Part shown: positions 1-5,393 of the stretch, one piece after another
Numbering within the stretch: the stretch's first letter is position 1
How the letters are laid out: each line of letters starts with the position of its first letter
Assembly (NCBI GenBank): GCA_964599565.1
Contig: CAZRFE010000112.1
Span: forward strand, 1-5,656
Length of the DNA: 5,656 nucleotides
Origin: JAJUFS01 sp964599565
Lineage (GTDB): Bacteria; Pseudomonadota; Gammaproteobacteria; Natronospirales; JAJUFS01
Reading direction: 5' to 3'
Notes under the pieces: generated by a model
Told to the model about the DNA's origin: nothing
Seen by the model: only the letters and a program-made list of their open reading frames with translations
Database searches by the model: none
Made by a program: the position numbers and the translations under genes

Positions 1-755
1 GCCATTTCCGCGAACAGTTTCGGATTCGCGGCAAGGATGTTGCCGGTCTCAAGGTGCGTGGTGCCGCCGTCCAGGGAACCGGCCAGCCCGCCGGCTTCCT
101 GCACCATGAGCGTGCCGGCCGCGATGTCCCAGAGCTGAAGGTTCATCTCCCAGAAACCATCGAGTCGACCGGCGGCGACATACGCGAGATCGAGTGCGGC
201 AGCGCCGGCACGGCGGATGCCGCGTGAGCGTTCGGTCATCGCGCGGAATGTCGGCATGTAGGCGTCGATGTCGTCGCCTTCGCGATACGGAAACCCTGTG
301 CCGAGCAGCGCGCTCGACAGTTCGCGGCGCTGGCTCACGCGCAGGCGCCGTCCGTCGAGCTGCGCACCGCCGCCGCGGGATGCGGTGAACAGTTCCTGGC
401 GCACGGGATCGTAGATCACGCCATGCTCGATGCGACCCTTGACGCGAAGGGCGATGGAAACCGCGAAGACGGGAAAGCCGTGAAGGAAATTCGTCGTGCC
501 ATCGAGCGGGTCGATGATCCACTCGAAATCCGAGTTGCCCTTGCTGCCGGATTCCTCGGCGATGAAGGCGTGATCGGGATACGAGCGGCGAATGGTTTCG
601 ATGATCGTTCGTTCCGATTCGCGGTCCACCTCGGACACGAAGTCGTTGCCGGATTTCGTCTCGATCTGGACGTCGGAGAGACGATCCATGCTGCGAACGA
701 TGATGTCGCCGGCGCGGCGCGCGGCGCGCACGCCAATATTGAGCATCGGATGCAT
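1..755 (-). CDS. suhB: Inositol-1-monophosphatase family protein SuhB (C-terminus cut by window edge)
   Basis: SuhB is a Mg-dependent inositol monophosphatase-fold protein. In E. coli it also acts as a Nus-type factor in rRNA antitermination and maturation. The reverse strand reads 251 complete codons from ATG at 755 and runs off the left edge; the E. coli protein is 267 residues, so roughly 16 are missing. The start MHPMLNIGVRAAR matches E. coli SuhB closely. Metal-site motifs are in order: AEES (E67, E68), DPLDGTTNF (D82, D85, T87) and WDIAAG (W209, D210), followed by QEAGG. The start is supported by AAGGTG at 765-760, four bases upstream of the ATG. The gene is divergent from trmJ, the arrangement seen in E. 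coli. The motifs look intact, so an active phosphatase is expected. Its role in transcription is inferred from the orthologue. Confidence 0.97.
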   Translation of the reverse strand, partial: MHPMLNIGVRAARRAGDIIVRSMDRLSDVQIETKSGNDFVSEVDRESERTIIETIRRSYPDHAFIAEESGSKGNSDFEWIIDPLDGTTNFLHGFPVFAVSIALRVKGRIEHGVIYDPVRQELFTASRGGGAQLDGRRLRVSQRRELSSALLGTGFPYREGDDIDAYMPTFRAMTERSRGIRRAGAAALDLAYVAAGRLDGFWEMNLQLWDIAAGTLMVQEAGGLAGSLDGGTTHLETGNILAANPKLFAEM

Positions 756-871
756 GTGACACCTTGAATTCTGAAAGAGCGTTTGCAGGCGGCGTTCGCC
801 GTCACAAGGCCGCGTAGAATACCGGAAACCGCAACGCCGTTGAACCGCGCCGCCAGATCCAGGAGAACGAG
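756..871. promoter_or_regulatory. Divergent suhB / trmJ control region
   Basis: These 116 bases separate the two divergent starts and must hold the promoters for both genes unless they lie further inside. The best plus-strand candidate is TAGAAT at 815-820, one mismatch from a sigma-70 -10 box, but no good -35 lies 16-18 bases upstream. On the minus strand the overlapping TATTCT has a weak TTCAAC 17 bases upstream. Back-to-back overlapping -10 elements are therefore possible. No clear operator was seen. The region assignment is firm; the promoter elements are weak guesses. Confidence 0.35.
861..865 (+). promoter_or_regulatory. Ribosome binding site of trmJ
   Basis: AGGAG lies six bases before the ATG at 872, a near-consensus Shine-Dalgarno sequence. 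It fixes the trmJ start, which also matches the N-terminus of E. coli TrmJ. Confidence 0.8.
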
Positions 872-1615
872 ATGCTTGAACGCCTCGACCGTGTCCGCAT
901 TGTGCTGGTGGAAACCACGCATCCCGGCAATATCGGCGCGGCGGCGCGCGCCATGAAGACGATGGGGCTCGCGGACCTGCGCCTCGTCAATCCGAAGCAT
1001 TTCCCGGACGCGGAAGCCGAGGCGCGCGCATCGGGTGCCGAGGACGTGCTTGAGCGCGCGCGGGTGCACGCCTCGCTCGATGACGCCGTGAGCGATTGCG
1101 TTCGCGTCATCGGCACCTCGGCAAGGTTGCGAAAGCTCGCCTGGCCCGAGCTTGATCCGCGCGCCTGCGGCGAAACGCTGCTCGCGGCATCGGGGGCGGG
1201 TTCCGTCGCGCTGGTCTTCGGTCGCGAGCGCACAGGGCTTTCCAATGGCGAACTCGATCGCTGCACGGATGTCGTCACCATCCCGGCCAACCCGGCGTAT
1301 TCATCGCTGAACCTCGGCGCAGCAGTGCAGGTTCTCGCCTACGAGATCCGCATGGCCGCGCTGACGGAGAACGCGGCTCCAGCGCGCGAGGCCGAGGCGC
1401 CGCCTGCGACGCACGAGGAACTCGAACGGCTGTACTCGCATCTCGAAGCGGCACTGGATGCGCGCGATTTTCTCGACCGCCACAATCCCCAGCACCTGAT
1501 GCGGCGGCTGCGCAGGCTCTACAGCCGTGCCGGGCTGGACCGCAACGAGGTGCAGATTCTTCGCGGCATGCTGACGGCGCTGGCGCCGGATGCGCCGCGC
1601 GGCAAGGGCGATTAA
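872..1615 (+). CDS. trmJ: tRNA (cytidine/uridine-32 2'-O)-methyltransferase TrmJ
   Basis: TrmJ is a dimeric SPOUT (SpoU) methyltransferase that uses S-adenosylmethionine to methylate the ribose of position 32 in the anticodon loop of certain tRNAs. The 247 residues match the 246 of E. coli TrmJ. The family motifs appear in order: VETTHPGNIGAAARAMKTMG (13-32, motif 1), GTSAR (81-85), LVFGRERTGLSN (114-125, motif 2) and IPANPAYSSLNLGAAVQV (137-154, motif 3, forming the knotted cofactor site). The C-terminal part, from about 175, is the helical extension typical of TrmJ, including NPQHLMRRLRRL and a final LRGML. Start and ribosome site are clear. It lies between suhB and iscR as in E. coli. Its stop codon overlaps the first bases of the proposed IscR box, so iscR probably has its own promoter. 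Confidence 0.97.
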   Translation: MLERLDRVRIVLVETTHPGNIGAAARAMKTMGLADLRLVNPKHFPDAEAEARASGAEDVLERARVHASLDDAVSDCVRVIGTSARLRKLAWPELDPRACGETLLAASGAGSVALVFGRERTGLSNGELDRCTDVVTIPANPAYSSLNLGAAVQVLAYEIRMAALTENAAPAREAEAPPATHEELERLYSHLEAALDARDFLDRHNPQHLMRRLRRLYSRAGLDRNEVQILRGMLTALAPDAPRGKGD

Positions 1616-1639
1616 TACCCGAGTGAACTCCTAGGTTAT
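1615..1639 (+). promoter_or_regulatory. Probable IscR binding site (type 1-like) over the iscR promoter
   Basis: A 25-base imperfect palindrome centred on 1627 has outer halves ATACCC (1615-1620) and GGTTAT (1634-1639), complementary at five of six positions. Scored by eye against the type 1 consensus recalled for E. coli [2Fe-2S]-IscR (ATA-S-YY-GACT, spacer, AGTC-RR-S-TAT), 19 of 25 positions agree. The weakest part is the right inner half. An inner GAGT-GA-ACTC repeat (1621-1630) is also present. It covers the -35 region and runs into the -10 hexamer, so IscR bound here would block RNA polymerase. Inferred role: negative feedback on the operon when clusters are plentiful. Confidence 0.6.
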
Positions 1640-1642
1640 AAT
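1637..1642 (+). promoter_or_regulatory. -10 element of the iscR operon promoter
   Basis: A perfect TATAAT sits 32 bases before the iscR ATG, predicting a transcription start near 1649 and a leader of about 26 bases. The -35 position (about 1613-1619, TAATACC) is a poor match, which is common where a regulator's operator overlaps the core promoter. Confidence 0.65.
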
Positions 1643-1674
1643 CCGGCCCGTTTCCGGACAGCAGCGGGCCGCCA

Positions 1675-2169
1675 ATGAAACTCACCACCAAGGGTCGCTA
1701 CGCGGTCACCGCGATGCTCGACCTCGCCATCCATGGCGCGGAAAGTCCTGTCTGCCTGGGTGACATCGCCGCGCGACAGGACATCTCGCTTGCCTATCTC
1801 GAGCAGCTGTTCATTCGCCTGCGCAAGCAGGAACTGGTGGAAAGCCTGCGCGGACCGGGCGGCGGCTATCGTCTCGGGCGCGCCGCCGCGAACATCTCGA
1901 TCGCGGCGATCATCGCCGCGGTGGACGAGCCCATCGACAGCACGCGCTGCAGCGGCGACCGGAACTGCCAGCGCGGCGAGCGCTGTCTCACGCACCAGCT
2001 CTGGGAAGACCTGAGCCGGCACATCTTCGGCTTCCTTGACGGACTGAGTCTCGCCGATCTCGCGACGCGCGAGGATGTGCTCACCGTGGCCGAGCGCCAG
2101 CGTCACGGCGGCGGCGTGCGCGAGGTGCCGGTGGCAATGCCGCGCCGTCTTGCGCGCGAGACCAAATGA
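1675..2169 (+). CDS. iscR: Fe-S cluster-sensing transcriptional regulator IscR (Rrf2 family)
   Basis: IscR is a dimeric winged-helix regulator that binds a [2Fe-2S] cluster. With the cluster it represses the isc operon; the cluster-free form controls other genes such as suf. The 164 residues compare with 162 in E. coli. The N-terminal DNA-binding domain (about 1-80) carries MKLTTKGRYAVTAMLDLA, the recognition region SLAYLEQLFIRLRK (38-51) and the wing RGPGGGY (59-65). The cluster ligands C92, C98, C104 and H107 fall at the same residue numbers as in E. coli, so cluster sensing should be intact. The tail after about 142 is basic and poorly conserved. The ribosome site before the ATG is weak, but family alignment fixes the start. 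First gene of the Fe-S operon; its stop overlaps the next start in ATGA. Autoregulation through the upstream box is likely. Confidence 0.97.
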   Translation: MKLTTKGRYAVTAMLDLAIHGAESPVCLGDIAARQDISLAYLEQLFIRLRKQELVESLRGPGGGYRLGRAAANISIAAIIAAVDEPIDSTRCSGDRNCQRGERCLTHQLWEDLSRHIFGFLDGLSLADLATREDVLTVAERQRHGGGVREVPVAMPRRLARETK

Positions 2170-3317
2170 TCTATCTCGATCACAACGCAACGACGCCGCT
2201 TGCGCCGCGCGTGCGCGCCGCGATGCTGCCCGCACTCGATACCCTTTACGGCAATCCCTCCAGCATCCATGAGGCAGGCAGGCTTGCACGGAATGCGCTC
2301 GATGAAGCGCGCCGGCAGGTGGCCGCACTCGTGAACGTGCACGCGCGCCAGGTGATCTTCACCGGCGGCGGCACGGAGGCGAACAATCTCGCGCTGAAAG
2401 GCGTTGCCTTGCGGCATGCGGCGGATGATCGCCGGCGCCGCATCCTGGTCAGCAGCATCGAGCACAGTGCGATACGCGGTCCCGCGCGCGACCTTGCAGC
2501 GCGTGGTTTCATCGTCGAGGAAATTCCCGTGACGGCGAAGGGCAACGTGCTGCCCGGCGCCATCGAAGCGCGGCTCGGCCCGGATGTGATCCTCGTCTCC
2601 GTGATGCTCGCGAACAACGAGACGGGCGCACTGCAGGACGTCGCCGCGATGTCGCGCATGGTGCGTGGCGCAGGCGCGGTGATGCACACCGATGCCGTGC
2701 AGGCGGCGGGAAAGATGCCGCTCGATTTCAGCATCACCGGCGCGCATCTCATGACACTGTCCGCGCACAAGCTCTACGGCCCGAAAGGCGTGGGCGCGCT
2801 CATCAGCGATGGATCCATCGATCTCGTCCCGCAGGTGACAGGCGGCGGACAGGAAGCGGGGCTTCGCGGCGGCACGGAGAACCTCGCCGGCATCATCGGT
2901 TTCGGCGCGGCCGCCGCGCTTGCACGCGAGACGCAGGCCGCGCGCGCGAATGTCACGCGCAGGCTGCGCGACCGTCTCGAGGCAAATCTTGTCATCCGCC
3001 CCGGCGTCACGATCTTCGGGCGCGACGCGGAAAGGCTGCCGAATACCTGCCAGTTTGCGATCGCCGGCATGGACGGCGAAACCGTGCAGATGGGGCTGGA
3101 CCGGCAGGGCATCGCGGTCTCCACGGGTTCGGCGTGCCATTCGAAATCCACGGACCCAAGCCACGTGCTGCTGGCGATGGGCGTCGATCCGGCGCGCGCG
3201 CGCGGCGCCGTGCGCGTGAGCTTCGGCGACGGCAACAGCGAAGCGGATGTCGATGCTTTGCTCGCGGCGCTTGACGGTCTTCATCGCGTGCTGCCGACGG
3301 GAGCCGCCGCATGGTGA
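2166..3317 (+). CDS. Cysteine desulfurase, NifS-like (first of a tandem pair)
   Basis: A class V aminotransferase-fold, PLP-dependent cysteine desulfurase that would convert L-cysteine to alanine and hold the sulfur as a persulfide. Its 383 residues are close to NifS size. It begins IYLDHNATTPLAP. Visible active-site residues are H100 (SSIEHS), D176 and Q179 (HTDAVQ), the PLP lysine K202 (SAHKLYGPKG) and the catalytic C324 in STGSACHSKSTDPSHVL, a long class I loop. K202 and the PSHVL ending recall Azotobacter NifS more than E. coli IscS. The start overlaps the iscR stop by four bases (ATGA), implying translational coupling. No nif genes are visible, so nitrogen fixation is not implied. It is distinct from the downstream IscS-like enzyme and lacks an IscS-type C-terminal tail. 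Activity is likely; its sulfur acceptor is unknown. No symbol is given because iscS and nifS would each mislead. Confidence 0.93.
   Translation: MIYLDHNATTPLAPRVRAAMLPALDTLYGNPSSIHEAGRLARNALDEARRQVAALVNVHARQVIFTGGGTEANNLALKGVALRHAADDRRRRILVSSIEHSAIRGPARDLAARGFIVEEIPVTAKGNVLPGAIEARLGPDVILVSVMLANNETGALQDVAAMSRMVRGAGAVMHTDAVQAAGKMPLDFSITGAHLMTLSAHKLYGPKGVGALISDGSIDLVPQVTGGGQEAGLRGGTENLAGIIGFGAAAALARETQAARANVTRRLRDRLEANLVIRPGVTIFGRDAERLPNTCQFAIAGMDGETVQMGLDRQGIAVSTGSACHSKSTDPSHVLLAMGVDPARARGAVRVSFGDGNSEADVDALLAALDGLHRVLPTGAAAW
3299..3303 (+). promoter_or_regulatory. Ribosome binding site deciding the start of the second desulfurase
   Basis: GGGAG lies seven bases before the ATG at 3311 but thirteen before the in-frame ATG at 3317, favouring 3311. 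The site sits inside the end of the preceding gene. Confidence 0.6.
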
Positions 3318-4483
3318 TGCGCACGGAACGCCGTCTCGTATACATGGATTACGCGGCGACCACGCCCGTCGACCCGCGCGTGATCGACACGATGGCCGCC
3401 TACCTGGGTGCGGACGGACTGTTCGCGAATCCATCATCCTTACATGCACCAGGCCGCGCAGCGCGCGAAGCCGTCGAGACCGCGCGCGCGGAAGTCGCTG
3501 CGGTGCTGAACGCATCCCCCGGCAGCATCGTGTTCACGTCTGGCGCGACCGAGGCGGACAACCTCGCGATCAAGGGCGCGGCGCGCGCGAACGCGGCCCG
3601 CGGACGGCACATCGTGACGGAGCAGACCGCGCACAAGGCCGTGCTGGATGCGTGCCGGTCACTGGAGCGCGAAGGTTTCGATGTCACGTATCTCGTCCCG
3701 GACGAGGACGGCATCATCGCACCGGATGTGCTTCGCAATGCGCTGCGCGATGACACCACGCTCGTTGCACTGCTGCACGCGAACAACGAGACAGGCGTCG
3801 TGCAGGACATTGCAGCGCTTGCGCGCGTCGTTCGCGAATCGAACGCGCTGTTTCACGTCGATGCCGCGCAGTCCGCCGGCAAGCTCGCGATCGACGTCGC
3901 GGCGCTCGACGTCGATCTCATGGCGTTTTCCGCGCACAAGATCTTCGGGCCGAAGGGCGCGGGCGCGCTGTACGTGAGAAAGGGCGTACGCATCGAAGCG
4001 CTGCTCGACGGTGGCGGACACGAGCACGGCCTGCGCGCCGGCACGCTCGCCACGCACCAGGTCGCAGGATTCGGCCGCGCGCTTGCGCTCGCCGCCGTCG
4101 ACCAGCGCGATGAAATGGCGCGGCTTGCTGCGCTGCGCGAGCGGTTGTGGCGCGGCTTCTCCGCGTGCGGCGATGTGCTTTTGAACGGTCACGCGATGCA
4201 GCGATTGCCGAACATTCTCAACGTGAGCGTGGCGGGCGTGGACGGTGAATCGCTGCAGCTTGCCTTGCGCGACATCGCCTGCTCCGCGGGTGCGGCGTGC
4301 AATTCCGCGGATCGCGAACCGTCTTACGTGCTGCGCGCCCTTGGCAGGGACGACCAGCTCGCCGGTGCAAGCCTGCGTTTCAGTCTCGGCCGCTGGAGCA
4401 GCGAGGATGAAGTGGACTACGTGGTGCGCCGCTTCACGGAAGAAGTCGCGCGGCTGCGCGAACTTGCGGGCACGACATGCTGA
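3311..4483 (+). CDS. iscS: Cysteine desulfurase, IscS-like, lacking the usual C-terminal tail
   Basis: IscS is the PLP-dependent desulfurase that supplies persulfide sulfur for Fe-S clusters and tRNA thiolation. The sequence follows E. coli IscS along its length: VYMDYAATTPVDPRV near the start, TSGATEADNLAIKGAA, H108 in AHKAVLDAC, NNETGVVQDIAAL, D184 and Q187 (HVDAAQ), PLP lysine K210 (SAHKIFGPKG), GGGHEHGLRAGT, and catalytic C330 in SAGAACNSADREPSYVLRALG. It has 390 residues against 404 in E. coli and ends RLRELAGTTC, just after the position of E. coli RLRDLSP. The roughly 20-residue tail that contributes to IscU binding is therefore missing, while the N-terminus is about four residues longer. 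It overlaps the upstream gene by seven bases and the downstream gene by seven. The catalytic residues are intact, so activity is expected; partner choice may differ from E. coli. Confidence 0.93.
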   Translation: MVMRTERRLVYMDYAATTPVDPRVIDTMAAYLGADGLFANPSSLHAPGRAAREAVETARAEVAAVLNASPGSIVFTSGATEADNLAIKGAARANAARGRHIVTEQTAHKAVLDACRSLEREGFDVTYLVPDEDGIIAPDVLRNALRDDTTLVALLHANNETGVVQDIAALARVVRESNALFHVDAAQSAGKLAIDVAALDVDLMAFSAHKIFGPKGAGALYVRKGVRIEALLDGGGHEHGLRAGTLATHQVAGFGRALALAAVDQRDEMARLAALRERLWRGFSACGDVLLNGHAMQRLPNILNVSVAGVDGESLQLALRDIACSAGAACNSADREPSYVLRALGRDDQLAGASLRFSLGRWSSEDEVDYVVRRFTEEVARLRELAGTTC

Positions 4484-4881
4484 GCGTGGCGTTTGATAAA
4501 ATGAAAGGCATGAATTTTCCTGCCGACACCACCATGTACGGACCGGCCGTCATCGAGCGCTTTGAAGCGCCGCAGCATGCCGGCGTTCCGGAAGGCGCGA
4601 ATCGCACGGGCCGCGCGGTATCGAGGCCGCGCGCAAGCCGCATCGCGCTGCATCTTCGGACGGCGGGCGACCGGGTCGAGGAGGCGGGTTTCACCGCGCT
4701 TGGCTGTCCGTTCACGCTTGCCGCTGCGGATCTTGTCTGCGCGGACCTCAAGGGACGCCGCGTGCGCGAACTCGCCGAATACGACGCGCGGTTCCTCGAT
4801 GCGGCGCTGGCGCTGCCGGCGGACCGGCTGGATATCCGGATTCTTCTTGAAGATGCCGTGCGCGACGCGGCGGGAGACTGA
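4477..4881 (+). CDS. Divergent IscU / NifU N-terminal-like protein lacking most scaffold ligands
   Basis: A homologue of the Fe-S scaffold IscU, recognised by YGPAVIERFEAPQHAG (21-36; E. coli YSEKVIDHYENPRNVG), GFTALGC (71-77), LKGRRVREL and ILLEDAVRDA (122-131). Only one scaffold cysteine survives: C77 matches E. coli C63. The APACGD segment with C37 and D39 is replaced by SRPRASR (49-55). From C77 onward an ungapped comparison puts D119 and I120 at H105 and C106, and LPADR (113-117) at the LPPVK motif bound by HscA. A second cysteine, C88, is not a family ligand. Normal cluster or zinc binding is therefore unlikely. The 134 residues assume the ATG at 4477, which overlaps iscS by seven bases; 4501, 4510 and 4534 are alternatives, and family similarity begins only around residue 20. 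The frame is open with codon use like its neighbours, so it looks selected rather than decayed. Function unknown; an IscS adaptor or modulator is one possibility. Confidence 0.82.
   Translation: MLSVAFDKMKGMNFPADTTMYGPAVIERFEAPQHAGVPEGANRTGRAVSRPRASRIALHLRTAGDRVEEAGFTALGCPFTLAAADLVCADLKGRRVRELAEYDARFLDAALALPADRLDIRILLEDAVRDAAGD
4872..4876 (+). promoter_or_regulatory. Ribosome binding site of iscA
   Basis: GGGAG, seven bases before the ATG at 4884 and just before the preceding stop codon, supports this start and coupled translation. Confidence 0.65.
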
Positions 4882-4883
4882 AC

Positions 4884-5207
4884 ATGGCGATTTCGATGAC
4901 CCCGAACGCGGCCGAACACGTGCGGCGCATGCTCGAGAAGCGCGGCGGCGGGCTCGGCCTCAAGCTCGGCGTGAAGAAGACCGGCTGCTCGGGGTTTGCG
5001 TATGCGCTCGACTACGCCGACCAGGTCGGCGCCGATGACGTCGTTTTCGACAGCCAGTCGCTGAAGATCGTCGTGCCGCGCGAGGCGCTGGCGTATGTCG
5101 ATGGCACCGAGGTCGATTACGTGAACGAGGGCCTGAACCAGATGTTCCGGTTCTCCAATCCGAACGTGCAGGACGAGTGCGGCTGCGGCGAGTCCTTCAC
5201 GGTCTGA
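4884..5207 (+). CDS. iscA: A-type Fe-S carrier protein IscA
   Basis: IscA is an A-type carrier that binds iron or an Fe-S cluster and passes it to target apoproteins, especially [4Fe-4S] enzymes. The length is 107 residues, as in E. coli. The three ligand cysteines are present at the E. coli positions: C35 in KKTGCSGFAY, and C99 and C101 in DECGCGESF at the C-terminus. The stretch between has the usual DxxDxVVFDSQSLKIVV and YVDGTEVDYV pattern of the HesB/IscA fold. It starts two bases after the IscU-like stop. ErpA and SufA share the fold, but the position in an isc operon and the 107-residue length favour IscA. Unlike its IscU-like neighbour, it shows no loss of key residues. It is the last gene of the operon, with no hscB following. 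Confidence 0.95.
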   Translation: MAISMTPNAAEHVRRMLEKRGGGLGLKLGVKKTGCSGFAYALDYADQVGADDVVFDSQSLKIVVPREALAYVDGTEVDYVNEGLNQMFRFSNPNVQDECGCGESFTV

Positions 5208-5254
5208 GCGGCATTCCGCTGCGTGCGTTGCACGAAGTCTTCACATTCGCGCAA

Positions 5255-5283
5255 TTGCTTGATTTTTGGCCACAAAGTAAACT
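5255..5283 (+). promoter_or_regulatory. Weak candidate promoter for ndk
   Basis: TTGCTT (5255-5260) and TAAACT (5278-5283) are separated by 17 bases. They match the sigma-70 consensus at three and four of six positions. This is the best pair in the AT-richer part of the gap, but it would put the two downstream hairpins in a leader of about 100 bases. Low confidence. Confidence 0.25.
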
Positions 5284-5300
5284 TCCCCGCTTGAATTGCC

Positions 5301-5321
5301 GATTCCGGGGGACCCGGAATC
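5301..5321. repeat. Perfect 9-bp inverted repeat with 3-base loop
   Basis: GATTCCGGG (5301-5309) and CCCGGAATC (5313-5321) are exact reverse complements around the loop GGA, making a very stable hairpin in DNA or RNA. No T-run follows on the plus strand. It could be a transcript-stabilising hairpin, part of a dispersed repeat or a protein site; the sequence alone does not decide. Confidence 0.7.
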
Positions 5322-5329
5322 AACGGCGG

Positions 5330-5345
5330 CCTGCGACGTCGCAGG
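5330..5345. repeat. Perfect 16-bp palindrome
   Basis: CCTGCGAC is followed immediately by its reverse complement GTCGCAGG with no spacer. In double-stranded DNA this is a symmetric site suited to a dimeric protein; in RNA the central bases would form the loop. It begins eight bases after the hairpin ending at 5321. Confidence 0.7.
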
Positions 5346-5393
5346 TTCGCTGTCCCTGACTTTCACCAACTGAACACACGGAGCAACACGAGA

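Larger units (their letters stand above)
5208..5393. other. Repeat-rich intergenic region between iscA and ndk
   Basis: These 186 bases hold no convincing gene. Directly after the iscA stop come two small hairpins, 5207-5220 (AGCGG/CCGCT) and 5222-5234 (CGTGC/GCACG), neither followed by a T-run, so a classical terminator is not shown. An AT-richer stretch at 5251-5283 contains a possible promoter, and two strong inverted repeats follow at 5301-5345. In many gammaproteobacteria this gap is filled by hscB, hscA, fdx and iscX; no remnant of them was seen. Confidence 0.6.

Noticed and set aside
49..762. A 237-codon minus-strand frame over suhB
   Set aside because: It is a shifted reading frame of suhB. 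The true frame starts at 755 and carries all the phosphatase motifs; this one is Arg-rich without motifs.
416..1069. A 217-codon minus-strand frame spanning the suhB-trmJ gap
   Set aside because: It is a shadow across two well-supported divergent genes and has no family features of its own.
2166..3317. Evidence for nitrogen fixation from the NifS-like enzyme
   Set aside because: No nif genes are present, and NifS-type desulfurases occur widely in bacteria that do not fix nitrogen.
2103..3515. A 470-codon open frame on the minus strand opposite the first desulfurase
   Set aside because: Long antisense frames are expected opposite high-GC genes. Its translation is rich in Arg, Ala and His with no recognisable domain, and it lies across three genes with clear families on the plus strand.
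3659..4192. A 177-codon minus-strand frame inside the IscS-like gene
   Set aside because: Antisense shadow of a strongly conserved desulfurase, with no ribosome site or domain evidence.
4491..4502. Internal promoter (TGATAAAAT) before the IscU-like gene
   Set aside because: The sequence looks like a -10 element, but no acceptable -35 lies 16-18 bases upstream, and the overlapping genes argue for a single transcript.
5207..5234. Rho-independent terminator after iscA
   Set aside because: The two hairpins have only five-base stems and no following T-run. The GATTTTTGG stretch near 5261 is too far away and has no strong stem directly before it.
5117..5323. Small minus-strand and plus-strand frames across the iscA-ndk gap
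   Set aside because: They depend on iscA coding sequence in another frame or on the inverted repeats, and lack ribosome sites and recognisable protein features.
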